From contig NZ_OY761440.1 of assembly GCF_963664415.1 (NCBI RefSeq), positions 992,001 to 1,056,000 on the forward strand: a stretch of DNA of 64,000 bases. The letters are read 5' to 3'. Every line of letters begins with the position of its first letter. Position 1 is the stretch's first letter. Source of the stretch: an uncultured Desulfobacter sp. (GTDB lineage Bacteria > Desulfobacterota > Desulfobacteria > Desulfobacterales > Desulfobacteraceae). Below the pieces are notes generated by a model. The model was not told the DNA's origin and did no database searches. It was given only the letters and a program-made list of their open reading frames with translations. Position numbers and translations under genes: made by a program. Below, piece by piece: positions 1-7,549 of the stretch.

Positions 1-71
1 ATGGTGAACATGGATTTCATTTTTACGCGATGTTGTTAAATTTACGCATATATAACTTCAAGGAATGAAAA

Positions 72-105
72 AAGGCCCAGTGTCATACCGGGCCATGGTT
101 TAAAA
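72..105 (-). terminator. rho-independent terminator
   Basis: On the minus strand a GC-rich hairpin (arms GGCCCGGT and ACTGGGCC around a short loop) is followed by a run of T. It lies just downstream of the stop of the YedE-like gene at 113 and so ends the ArsR/YedE transcription unit. Confidence 0.85.
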
Positions 106-112
106 AAACAAA

Positions 113-667
113 TCATGCCTTATCCGGCAATTTCCAAGCAATGAGCATGAAAATGATTCCGATGCCGGCTGCCAGCAGCGTACCCGGTATAATGGGCAGC
201 AGTGCCTGGAACTTATCTGAACCTGTGGCCAGCATAACTTTACCACCGGCAATTTGATCAAAGAGCCAAGAGCCTTTAATATTGCCGTAAACCAGGGTGT
301 AAATTAAAGCACCCACAAGACCTCCGCCTACAAAAAACAATGCATCCTTTCGTCCATCTGCCAAAGCAGTCAGGCCTGTTCCAGGACAGTAACCGGCTAT
401 GGCAAAACCGATGCCCAACAGCCCTCCTCCAGCAATCACACCGATGTAACTGCTTTTAACCGAAAGGTGGGCGACATTGATAACACCTATGGTCATCAGC
501 ACAAATAAAAGAGTACTACTGATACCGATTGCAAAAAATATAGCCTTCATCAGGTGCAACTCTTTCAGGCGAAGCATATTAATAATATTCTGAGGGTTGG
601 TGGCTCCCACTCGCTGTAGGGCAAATCCAAAAAATATTCCGAGTATGGTTGCAAGAACGATCGTCAT
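113..667 (-). CDS. YeeE/YedE-family sulfur transporter subunit (second half)
   Basis: A 184-residue inner-membrane protein with about five hydrophobic segments. The conserved glycine/cysteine motif GYCPGTGL lies near residue 93, as in YeeE/YedE (DUF6691-type) proteins, which take up thiosulfate or related sulfur compounds. In this family the transporter is often split into two half-size proteins, and the gene just upstream encodes the partner. The start is ATG at 667, preceded by AGGAGGT at good spacing. It is co-transcribed with the partner and an ArsR repressor and followed by a terminator. The substrate is inferred from the family, not shown. Confidence 0.85.
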   Translation of the reverse strand: MTIVLATILGIFFGFALQRVGATNPQNIINMLRLKELHLMKAIFFAIGISSTLLFVLMTIGVINVAHLSVKSSYIGVIAGGGLLGIGFAIAGYCPGTGLTALADGRKDALFFVGGGLVGALIYTLVYGNIKGSWLFDQIAGGKVMLATGSDKFQALLPIIPGTLLAAGIGIIFMLIAWKLPDKA

Positions 668-677
668 AAAGCACCTC

Positions 678-1244
678 CTAATTTCTCTTGTAAACCAAGA
701 CAGCTACGGGAACTGCGGCGGCAAATGCACCGACGGCAAATAAATATCCACTTAAAGATGTCTGCATCATCCCACTCATCATGTGACCGCTTGTGCATCC
801 ACCGGCCAGGCGAGCACCGAAAAGTACAAGTACCCCGGCAAAAAATACTGTTACATACCGCAATGTGGGGTTTTCCCCAAAGCGCTGCCGCCAGACTTCA
901 GGGGCACTTCGATCTGACGCCGTCGGCTTAGGGCCGCCTAAACGGGATGACAAAAGCGCTCCGAAGACCATGGCAATAACAAAAACAAAACTGTAATTGA
1001 TTGGGTTAGCAACATTCTTGGCGTATTTACCTCCGCTCTTGTTCAGGTATGCGTTAGGACTGGAATAGCCTGATTTGCTATCCGAATCCTTCTGAACCAC
1101 GGAATCTGAGAACAGGTTCCATACGATACCGTCAGCGATCACAAACTGGGTAGAGACACCGATGGGTTTCACAAAAGCTACGGCGAAAAGGAATGCAGCG
1201 CCAAGAAGAAGTCCACCTTTAAACCAGTTTAATTGTCCATTCAT
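678..1244 (-). CDS. YeeE/YedE-family sulfur transporter subunit (first half)
   Basis: A hydrophobic protein of 188 residues with the motif ARLAGGCTSGHMMSG near residue 150, the cysteine-containing signature of the YeeE/YedE thiosulfate transporter family. I chose ATG at 1244 rather than the in-frame GTG at 1250, because GAGGAG at the end of the arsR-like gene sits 8 bases before this ATG. The gene follows the ArsR regulator with almost no gap and is 10 bases from the second half-transporter, so the three form one operon. Confidence 0.85.
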   Translation of the reverse strand: MNGQLNWFKGGLLLGAAFLFAVAFVKPIGVSTQFVIADGIVWNLFSDSVVQKDSDSKSGYSSPNAYLNKSGGKYAKNVANPINYSFVFVIAMVFGALLSSRLGGPKPTASDRSAPEVWRQRFGENPTLRYVTVFFAGVLVLFGARLAGGCTSGHMMSGMMQTSLSGYLFAVGAFAAAVPVAVLVYKRN

Positions 1245-1249
1245 ATTCA

Positions 1250-1567
1250 CTACTCCTCGTTATTTGGGTTGCAATAGATGCGGTAAAGCGCCTCAAGGAT
1301 CTCTGCAACAGCCTGACTTTTGAGACGGTAATAGATGACCTGACCTTCCCGGCGTGTGGTCACAAGATCTGCCTTTCTCAATGCCGCCAAATGCTGAGAC
1401 AACGCAGACTGGCTTAAAGGGACGGCCTGGTTAAACACACTAACCGGGCATTCTCCATCCATTAAGTGACACAACACCATCAGCCGGCTTGGGTGACTCA
1501 TGCTTTTAAGCAGCTTTGAAGCCATTTCCGCATTTTGTTCAAGTTTTTGGGGAGATATTTGTTTCAT
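1250..1567 (-). CDS. ArsR-family winged-helix repressor
   Basis: A protein of 105 residues, typical ArsR/SmtB length. The winged-helix core runs from about residue 20 to 90, with the recognition-helix motif VPLSQSALSQHLAALRKADL and the wing TTRREGQVIYYRL. Single cysteines at about residues 33 and 40 fall in the region where sulfide- or persulfide-sensing members (SqrR/BigR type) carry a cysteine, so thiol sensing is possible but not shown. It heads the operon with the two YedE-like genes, and a perfect palindrome lies upstream, consistent with self-repression. Confidence 0.9.
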   Translation of the reverse strand: MKQISPQKLEQNAEMASKLLKSMSHPSRLMVLCHLMDGECPVSVFNQAVPLSQSALSQHLAALRKADLVTTRREGQVIYYRLKSQAVAEILEALYRIYCNPNNEE

Positions 1568-1602
1568 GGTTCCATTTGCATTTATATATTAGATACCTCT
1601 AA

Positions 1603-1618
1603 ATTAGATTAATCTAAT
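1603..1618. promoter_or_regulatory. likely ArsR-family operator
   Basis: The perfect 16-base palindrome ATTAGATTAATCTAAT lies 36 bases upstream of the regulator start, with a related half-site (TATTAGATA) between them. Palindromes of this kind are the usual binding sites of ArsR/SmtB repressors. Confidence 0.7.
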
Positions 1619-1722
1619 ACAAAGATTTGTCAAGGCGGAAACAATGGGTATCCGAAGTATTCCCGCTCACCCATTCCGCCCGTTTGATCCAGGCTTGTTG
1701 TTTAGGGCAGTTCAGCAGCATG

Positions 1723-2466
1723 TTATTCTTTGATATACTTTTTATGGTGGCCTTTACAATTGAAAGCGTTGCCTTTCCCTTGTGGTAATCGGTGATTCTC
1801 GATTCTTAAAAATTTTCTTGCCAGAAGAAGGGATATTTTTCCATATAATTTGACCAAAAGACCGACTATGAGAGCAGCAAGAATAGTTCCCTCCCTTACC
1901 CCGGCCAATTTATGCAAAAAAAGGAATGAACTGACAACGCCGATCGTGACCATTGAGCAGTCAAAGCAAATTTTGACTGTTCCGAAATCTTTCTTGAACG
2001 TTTGTGAAATAACAACAAGTAATCCATCTCCCGGGATATACGTGATATTTGCTTTAACAAAAAGAAAAACGCCGAGAGCGATAAAGGCGCAACTTATTAA
2101 CAGGATGAGCAGTTGCTCCAAATAGGTCGTGGGATTAATGCCTGAGATCAGATAAAGGGTGAAATCAATAAAATAACCAAGCAAAATCACGGCAAGGAGT
2201 TGTATCAACTGTATATATCGATATTTTCTGCGTAAGATTGCGATCTGAAGCAATATGAAGACGGCATTCATGAAAATTGTCAGTTCTCCCAATGAAAAAG
2301 GGACAACCAGACTGTAAATGTAAGGCACGCAGGAAATTGGCGTCACGCCGAGATCGGCTTTTACCGACAGCGAGATACCCAACGCCATGATAAATAAGCC
2401 GAGGATTAATTGTATGCCTTTTAAGAATTGGGACTTGGCCATTTTGTGATTTAAATCCATTGTCAA
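1723..2466 (-). CDS. YczE/YitT-like integral membrane protein
   Basis: A protein of up to 247 residues with five to six hydrophobic helices and the conserved features GISLSVKADLGVTP (about residue 30) and GVFLFVKANITYIPGDG (about residue 130). These match the YczE/YyaS/YitT (DUF6198) membrane family, whose transport role is poorly defined. ATG at 2460 is an equally good start. The tail after residue 215 is polar and lysine-rich. It follows the MarR regulator by 7 bases and is probably controlled by it. Confidence 0.75.
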   Translation of the reverse strand: MTMDLNHKMAKSQFLKGIQLILGLFIMALGISLSVKADLGVTPISCVPYIYSLVVPFSLGELTIFMNAVFILLQIAILRRKYRYIQLIQLLAVILLGYFIDFTLYLISGINPTTYLEQLLILLISCAFIALGVFLFVKANITYIPGDGLLVVISQTFKKDFGTVKICFDCSMVTIGVVSSFLFLHKLAGVREGTILAALIVGLLVKLYGKISLLLARKFLRIENHRLPQGKGNAFNCKGHHKKYIKE

Positions 2467-2473
2467 ATTTTTA

Positions 2474-2917
2474 TTAATTACACATATTAAAGATCATTCG
2501 ATCAAGCATGTTGAGACAATCGTTTTTTTCCTTATTCGTAAATCCGTCAAATAATTTTGTATTATGGACTTGTAAAATTTCAAGTATCTTTCCCTTTATT
2601 TCTCTGGTTTTCTTTGTTGAATAGACGCACTTTTGACGTCGGTTGTCTTTATTTTCGCGTCGGTTTATAAAGCCCGATTTTTCCAGTTGCTGCAAGGCAC
2701 GGGCGGTTGCAGCCGGATCAATTGAAAGAGCCTGGGTTATTTCTTGCTGGATAATGCCATCACGGCACAGGACTTCCATCAGAAAAGGCAGGGTACCTCG
2801 GGCTATTCCAATTTCAGCCAATTGCTTGGTTAGACTGTTGGAATTCAATCTGTTTAGCCTGGATATCTTTTTTACGACAGATTTCTGTTCAGATTTGGCT
2901 ATTTCTGTTTGGGTCAT
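2474..2917 (-). CDS. MarR-family transcriptional regulator
   Basis: A 147-residue winged-helix protein. The central HTH reads EITQALSIDPAATARALQQL, followed by the wing motif GFINRRENKDNRRQ, the classic MarR DNA-binding signature (D-R-R). It is the first gene of a two-gene unit with the YczE-like membrane protein, and a perfect inverted repeat sits upstream. MarR proteins usually repress their own operon and release DNA on binding small phenolic or toxic ligands; the ligand here is unknown. Confidence 0.88.
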   Translation of the reverse strand: MTQTEIAKSEQKSVVKKISRLNRLNSNSLTKQLAEIGIARGTLPFLMEVLCRDGIIQQEITQALSIDPAATARALQQLEKSGFINRRENKDNRRQKCVYSTKKTREIKGKILEILQVHNTKLFDGFTNKEKNDCLNMLDRMIFNMCN

Positions 2918-2941
2918 ATTTTAGGCTCATAATTAGTTGGC

Positions 2942-2960
2942 ATCATCAACAGTTGATGAT
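2942..2960. promoter_or_regulatory. likely MarR operator
   Basis: The perfect inverted repeat ATCATCAACAGTTGATGAT (9-base arms, one central base) begins 24 bases upstream of the MarR start codon and is followed by a further half-site ATCATCAA. The size and position are typical of MarR autoregulatory operators. Confidence 0.7.
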
Positions 2961-3106
2961 CATCAATTAATAAAAATAGACGAGACCGTCAACGTTTAAT
3001 GCTTCATTCTTAGGTGAATCTACAGCGGAGAAATTTTAATTCTTAAGCAGGATCAGAAGTTATCCCGTTAGATAAGTGAATACGAAATATAAACGGAAAC
3101 CACCGA

Positions 3107-4057
3107 TCAACTCGTTCGGCTTTCAGCCCCTCTCTCCTCAAGCCCCTCTCCCGCCGTCACCGCAAGTTCCCGAAGCCAACTCAGTCCCCGGTCGCCTTCG
3201 GATCTGGGATGCCAGATTGCGCTATACGTAAACTCCCGAATCCGCAAGGGGGGATCCAAGATATGAAATAACGACCGTTCAGGCAGGGCCATGACCAGGC
3301 TGAGGGGAAGGGTCAGGACCATGTCCGTATCCACCACGGCGCGGGCCGCCACCGCATAGTGGGGAAGGCGGGCGCAGATTCTGCGGCGCAGGCCCTTTTT
3401 GGCCAATTCGGCATCGATCTCGGAATACGGGGTTCCCGAGGTGGCAACGACCATGTGGGGGCGCTCAAGGTATTGGTCCAGGGGCAATTTCGTCGCCGGG
3501 CCGGATGCTAGTGGCATGGAGGCCCGGCTGACCAGGCAGACGAAACGGTCCGTTAGCAGGGGCACAGAGCAGAAGCTCTGGTAGGCGGTATCTACGATGC
3601 AGAACCCCATATCGATGGTACCGGCTTCGAGCTGGACGGCGATATTTCGGTGGTCCGCTGGGATACAGGCCAGATCGGTCCGGGGCGCGGCCTGCCGAAG
3701 GTCATTCAGCATTCGGGGCAGAAACAAAGCGGCCCCGTAGTCCGAAACAGCCAAGTGAAAGGTCCGTTGCATGTCTGCGGGCGACCACTCCCCCCCGCCC
3801 CGGATCACGGCTTCGGCGTACATCAGGGCCTTGTCCAGATCCGGCTGGAGGGCCAGGGCCCGGGTTGTGGGACGGATCCCGGTCTTGGTCTGGGTGAAAA
3901 GCGGGTCATCTAAGGCCTCCCGAAGCCTGGCCAGGGCATGGCTTACCGCGGGCTGGCTCATGCCCAGCGTCTCCCCGGCCCGAGAGACGCTGCCTTCAAT
4001 CAGCAGCGTGTGCAGCACGACCAGAAGGTTCAGATTCACCTCTCTTAAGCTATTCAT
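3107..4057 (-). CDS. LysR-family transcriptional regulator
   Basis: A protein of 316 residues from the chosen start. The N-terminal HTH (about residues 8-65) contains GSVSRAGETLGMSQPAVSHA, followed by LREALDDPLFTQTKTGIRPT, which is standard for LysR regulators of the NodD/PA2206 sort. The rest is a periplasmic-binding-like effector domain. I chose ATG at 4057 rather than 4075 because GGGAGG lies between the two ATGs. It is divergent from an aldo/keto reductase, so it probably controls that gene from the shared 137-base gap. Confidence 0.88.
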   Translation of the reverse strand: MNSLREVNLNLLVVLHTLLIEGSVSRAGETLGMSQPAVSHALARLREALDDPLFTQTKTGIRPTTRALALQPDLDKALMYAEAVIRGGGEWSPADMQRTFHLAVSDYGAALFLPRMLNDLRQAAPRTDLACIPADHRNIAVQLEAGTIDMGFCIVDTAYQSFCSVPLLTDRFVCLVSRASMPLASGPATKLPLDQYLERPHMVVATSGTPYSEIDAELAKKGLRRRICARLPHYAVAARAVVDTDMVLTLPLSLVMALPERSLFHILDPPLRIREFTYSAIWHPRSEGDRGLSWLRELAVTAGEGLEERGAESRTS

Positions 4058-4194
4058 ACCCTTTATACCTCCCATGCAAAACTTTCATTAGGCATAAATA
4101 ACATGAATATCTATAATGTGGCAAATCATTCGGAACGCCCGGTGAATCCAGCCGCATCCGGACCGTTTAACTTAACCAAACAAGAGAGGAAACG

Positions 4195-5187
4195 ATGAAC
4201 ACTAAAACATTAGGATGGACCGGAGAACAGGTATCTGCACTGGGGCTCGGGTGCATGGGCATGTCCCACGCATACGGTAGAAGAGACGACAGGGAAAGCC
4301 TCGCCACTCTGGAACGGGCCCTGGAACTCGGGGTAACCTTCTGGGACACGGCAGACTATTACGGCAACGGCGACAACGAGCGCCTCATCGCAAAGGCCCT
4401 GAAAGACAACCGGGGTAAGGTCTTTTTAGCCACCAAGTTCGGACTGCGCGCCCCTAAATCCGGTGACCTTTTCGCCCCTGTCACGGACGGCTCTCCCGGA
4501 GGGATGAAAACAGCCGTGGAGTCGAGCCTTCAGCGGCTGAAAACGGATTACATCGACCTCTACTACCTTCACCGCGTCGACCCCAAGGTCCCGGTCGAGG
4601 AGACCGTCGGGGCCATGGCGGACCTGGTCCGGGAAGGCAAAATCCGCTACATAGGCCTCTCCGAGGTCTCTGCCGATACCCTCAGGCGGGCCCATTCCGT
4701 CCACAGGATCGCGGCTTTGCAAAGCGAGTACTCCCTCCTGTCCCGGGAGATCGAGGCAGAGATCCTGCCTGCGGCCAAGGCTCTTGGAACGGCCCTTATC
4801 CCTTTTTCACCGCTGGGGCGGGGCATGTTCACAAGTACATTCGACCTGTCAAAGATGCCCGAAACCGATGCCAGGCGGACCATGCCTCGGTTCCAGGGCC
4901 ACCACCTGGAAAACAACCGCTGCCTGGTGGAAGCTCTCACTGCCCTGGCCCGGGAAAAGGGCATTGACACCGCCCAGCTGGCCCTGGCCTGGATTATGGC
5001 CAAGGGAGATCATATCATTCCCATCCCCGGCACCAAGCGCTCCCGCTACCTTGAAAAGAATACCTGTGCAGCCGATGTTGTGCTTGATGCTGCCGATATC
5101 GCCGCCATCGAGGCGGTCATTGCAAAGTACCCGGACACGGGAGACCGGTATCCCGAGTCGGCGCTGAAGCTGACCAGCGGCCGGTAG
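4195..5187 (+). CDS. aldo/keto reductase
   Basis: A protein of 330 residues, the full length of an AKR13/YajO-type aldo/keto reductase. It has the N-terminal motif LGLGCMGMSHAYG, the catalytic Asp-Tyr-Lys-His set (WDTADYYG near residue 53, ATKFG near 83, DLYYLHRVDP near 125) and the NADPH-binding IPIPGTKR near 280. It should reduce aldehydes or ketones with NADPH in the cytoplasm. The start has a GAGAGG ribosome-binding site. Its codon use is GC-rich, and it is the last ordinary gene before the AT-rich cassette array. Confidence 0.93.
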   Translation: MNTKTLGWTGEQVSALGLGCMGMSHAYGRRDDRESLATLERALELGVTFWDTADYYGNGDNERLIAKALKDNRGKVFLATKFGLRAPKSGDLFAPVTDGSPGGMKTAVESSLQRLKTDYIDLYYLHRVDPKVPVEETVGAMADLVREGKIRYIGLSEVSADTLRRAHSVHRIAALQSEYSLLSREIEAEILPAAKALGTALIPFSPLGRGMFTSTFDLSKMPETDARRTMPRFQGHHLENNRCLVEALTALAREKGIDTAQLALAWIMAKGDHIIPIPGTKRSRYLEKNTCAADVVLDAADIAAIEAVIAKYPDTGDRYPESALKLTSGR

Positions 5188-5444
5188 AAGGAAAATTTCA
5201 GTTCTTCCGGCTGCCCCTCGCCGTTGAATCGACGCGTTAAAGCGACACTTATCTATAAAAGCTCGCTTTTTGAAGAGTGATGCTGGGTACAAAATTTTGT
5301 GCCCCTTCTCAATTCTGTTGAGGGGGGGGATAATAATATATTAAATTTATTCTTGCTTTTTATTATCTGAGAAGGATAATCTCCAATTAAATTGAATTTT
5401 TACATCAACCAATTTCATTAAAAAAAATCAAGAACTATGAAAAG
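5188..5444. other. intergenic region before the cassette array
   Basis: No gene is supported here. The stretch is AT-rich and holds a near-palindrome at about 5286-5305 (arms ACAAAATTTTGT) followed by an eight-base G run. It may contain the terminator of the reductase gene. No integron integrase and no recognisable attI was found. Confidence 0.5.
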
Positions 5445-5600
5445 ATGCAGCGGATAAAATCGACTTTATTTAAAAAGCTTTTTAAGTTTTACGGCGAATT
5501 GCCCTTGCATGATCAAATTGCTCAAGATATAAATTCCATAGCAAAAATTTGCGTGCCGGTAACTGATCCGCGGCATTGTTCAACAACGTTTTATCAATAA
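5445..5600 (+). CDS. small hypothetical cassette protein
   Basis: An open frame of 51 codons from ATG at 5445, rich in lysine and hydrophobic residues at its start (about residues 5-20). No ribosome-binding site stands out and no family is recognised. Its end overlaps the left arm of an attC-like palindrome, the usual arrangement for a cassette gene, which is the main reason to list it. Confidence 0.25.
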   Translation: MQRIKSTLFKKLFKFYGELPLHDQIAQDINSIAKICVPVTDPRHCSTTFYQ

Positions 5601-5706
5601 TCCCGCTCGCAGGATCGAACCGCCTGTAATTAAAAAAACAGTAAACTATAATCCAACGGCCGTGGCGTTTTTACAGCGGGACTATCGATAAAACGCTTCT
5701 GGTTTT
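5582..5706 (+). repeat. possible attC-like imperfect palindrome
   Basis: The arms AACGTTTTATCAATAATCCC (from 5585) and its near-complement GGGACTATCGATAAAACGCT (up to about 5697) form a long imperfect stem about 125 bases end to end, bounded by AAC on the left and GTT on the right. The position, just before a cassette gene, fits attC. The right GTT box does not follow GTTRRRY well, so this is weaker than the other sites in the window. Confidence 0.4.
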
Positions 5707-5736
5707 AGAATGCGTACCACCTGAAATGGTCAAAAA

Positions 5737-6633
5737 ATGGATAAACTATTATACAATGATTACGTAAGAAGATTATCAGACAAGCTCCACGCTCAATTTG
5801 ATTCAATTATGGCAGGATACAATTTTGATTTTGGGCCAGAATTTGAAATTGCTCTATGTCGTGTACTTATCAATTGCTTACCTCAAAAATTTGGTGTTTG
5901 TCGCGGATTTGTAGTTGATGCCGATGGGGAGATGCGTGGAGATGACATAATAATTTTTGCTCAAGACCGTTTTTTTACTTTACGGCATGGAGTTGGTTTA
6001 GATTTAACACTCAAGGAGCAAATACCTATTGAAGCATCAATTGCTTATATTGAGGCAAAACACACTCTTATTCTTGAGGGTGAAGGCCCTGCAAGCCTAC
6101 ATAAAGCTATCAAGCAAGTAGAGAAAGTAAAAGCTCTTTGTGCAAAACGAGAACCTGTTAAGTTAGGCAGTTGGAATCCTTGGGTTGAAAATCCAATTAA
6201 CTATCTACCTCCTGCTGGCTTTTCTATTAACAACCCAATGTATGGTGTTATATTTGCTCGAAATGTCAAACTTACTGCAAACTCAAGTGACTATCTGTCG
6301 CCTTCAGACATTGAAAAATTTATGCATGAAAGAACTCATGAGGTTCCTCCGGGCAGAACACTTGCGCCAGATTTGATGGTTCTTGGGGACAGCAATATTG
6401 TTACCCCTTCAATTAGCGAAAATGGCGAATCTTTTTTTTCCCCTTTTATGTCTCCAATTTCAAATTATGGGACTAAGATTGTCCCTGGAATAAGCTATGG
6501 CGTTGGGTTTGCTTGTCTTCAGTTTGCGCTGGATTGGATAAAACTTGGGAAGTTACCATGGCCCCAGATACTTTCAAATGCCCTTGGTATACGTTCTGTT
6601 GATGGTGGGCCAGGGAGCCCAACAAGAAAATAG
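5737..6633 (+). CDS. DUF6602-like protein
   Basis: A soluble protein of 298 residues. The N-terminal half shows the pattern of DUF6602 proteins: LINCLPQKFGVCRGFVVDADG (about residues 46-66) followed by DDIIIFAQDRF and, near residue 105, IEASIAYIEAKHTL. The acidic and E-x-K pattern resembles a restriction-endonuclease-like fold, and this family is often seen near defence genes, but nuclease activity is only inference. It is a gene cassette: an attC-like palindrome precedes it and a clear attC starts 17 bases after its stop. Confidence 0.6.
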   Translation: MDKLLYNDYVRRLSDKLHAQFDSIMAGYNFDFGPEFEIALCRVLINCLPQKFGVCRGFVVDADGEMRGDDIIIFAQDRFFTLRHGVGLDLTLKEQIPIEASIAYIEAKHTLILEGEGPASLHKAIKQVEKVKALCAKREPVKLGSWNPWVENPINYLPPAGFSINNPMYGVIFARNVKLTANSSDYLSPSDIEKFMHERTHEVPPGRTLAPDLMVLGDSNIVTPSISENGESFFSPFMSPISNYGTKIVPGISYGVGFACLQFALDWIKLGKLPWPQILSNALGIRSVDGGPGSPTRK

Positions 6634-6649
6634 AAAATGAAATAAAACA

Positions 6650-6735
6650 TTCTAACCAACACATCCACCAGACCAGAATGGCCTATGTTTTCCTATCCAT
6701 CGCTCAGGCTGGCTGGTGATGTTGATCGTTCTGCT
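6650..6735 (+). repeat. attC recombination site
   Basis: R'' box TTCTAACC at the left and GATCGTTC at the right bound arms (CAACACATCCACCAGACC and GGCTGGCTGGTGATGTTG) that fold back on each other with extrahelical mismatches. This is the structure that IntI recombines as a single strand. The length is about 86 bases. Confidence 0.8.
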
Positions 6736-6750
6736 GCCAAAGGGGAAAAT

Positions 6751-7065
6751 ATGATATCCGATCCAAGACTTGAAAAAATAAAAGAGATATTAGAAAATCA
6801 TCGTGGGAAGAGAAATCAGATAAGCGCTGGTGCTATAGGGCCTCAAATCGGAATAGATGAAGATGCAACGCATGTCCAAACAAGAGGATTAATTCTTCAA
6901 GCCATTGAGGAGCTAAATTTACCAATAGCTGGTGGGAGCAGGGGCTATTACATGATTGACGACGAAAAAGAACTGCAAGAATACGTCAATAGCATAAATG
7001 GCAGAATTTCAGAAATGGAAAAAAGAAAAAATTTGGTCCAGAAAGCCTTTGATAAATATGGATGA
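6751..7065 (+). CDS. hypothetical cassette protein, HTH-like
   Basis: A protein of 104 residues. I place the start at ATG 6751 because the longer frame back to 6685 runs through the attC site. Residues 1-75 look like a small winged-helix or helix-turn-helix fold (KIKEILENHRGKRNQISAGAI, then a pattern of alternating helices), with a charged C-terminal helix (about residues 75-104). No family is recognised. The last eight bases overlap the next gene, so the two are translationally coupled and were captured as one cassette. Confidence 0.6.
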   Translation: MISDPRLEKIKEILENHRGKRNQISAGAIGPQIGIDEDATHVQTRGLILQAIEELNLPIAGGSRGYYMIDDEKELQEYVNSINGRISEMEKRKNLVQKAFDKYG

Positions 7066-7507
7066 TGAAGAACTTATTGTAAATCCGCCTTTATACATGG
7101 TCGGACTTAGAATACCATGCTGGCGCTGTGAAACAAAGATGCCCGTCATTTGCCTTTTAGCACCAAACGTTGATGATACTGAGGACCAAGTTTGTTTATT
7201 GACAGGAATAGAAAAAATCCCAGAAGGGATTCTATCTTTTATAAAGGAAAAAGTTCCAACTTTTAAATTAAGATTTTCAAAAATGGCAGGAACAAAATAT
7301 TTTGCCAACACTTGTCCCAAATGTAGTGTGATATATGGTGACTTTTTTCTTCACGATGAACCTGGTGCACTATTTTTCCCAGAAAATGAAGAACAAGCCA
7401 AGTCACTTTACATTAAAGAAATACCAATTTCAGGATCTGTTAAAATCGCAGCTAATTTGAGTTTAGGGACAGGTGAAATAATCCTCGAAAATGCAAAAAG
7501 AATATAG
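7058..7507 (+). CDS. hypothetical cassette protein with two CxxC pairs
   Basis: A protein of 149 residues from ATG 7058. Two cysteine pairs, CWRC at about residue 21 and CPKC at about residue 89, are spaced like a zinc-binding site formed by two knuckles. The rest is mixed alpha/beta with no recognised family. The gene ends five bases before the 3' end of the composite B intron, so the attC that should follow it has been split by that intron; its remaining part is at 11941. Confidence 0.65.
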   Translation: MDDEELIVNPPLYMVGLRIPCWRCETKMPVICLLAPNVDDTEDQVCLLTGIEKIPEGILSFIKEKVPTFKLRFSKMAGTKYFANTCPKCSVIYGDFFLHDEPGALFFPENEEQAKSLYIKEIPISGSVKIAANLSLGTGEIILENAKRI

Positions 7508-7549
7508 CAGAATCGGGATAGGACTCCCCATCACTGAGGAGCCCTCCCA

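Noticed and set aside
5188..5736. Integron integrase or attI
   Set aside because: No tyrosine recombinase motifs (R-HxxR-Y) and no integrase-like frame were found on either strand.
6685..6750. Upstream start for the HTH-like cassette gene
   Set aside because: These bases are the right half of an attC site; ATG 6751 is the first start after it.
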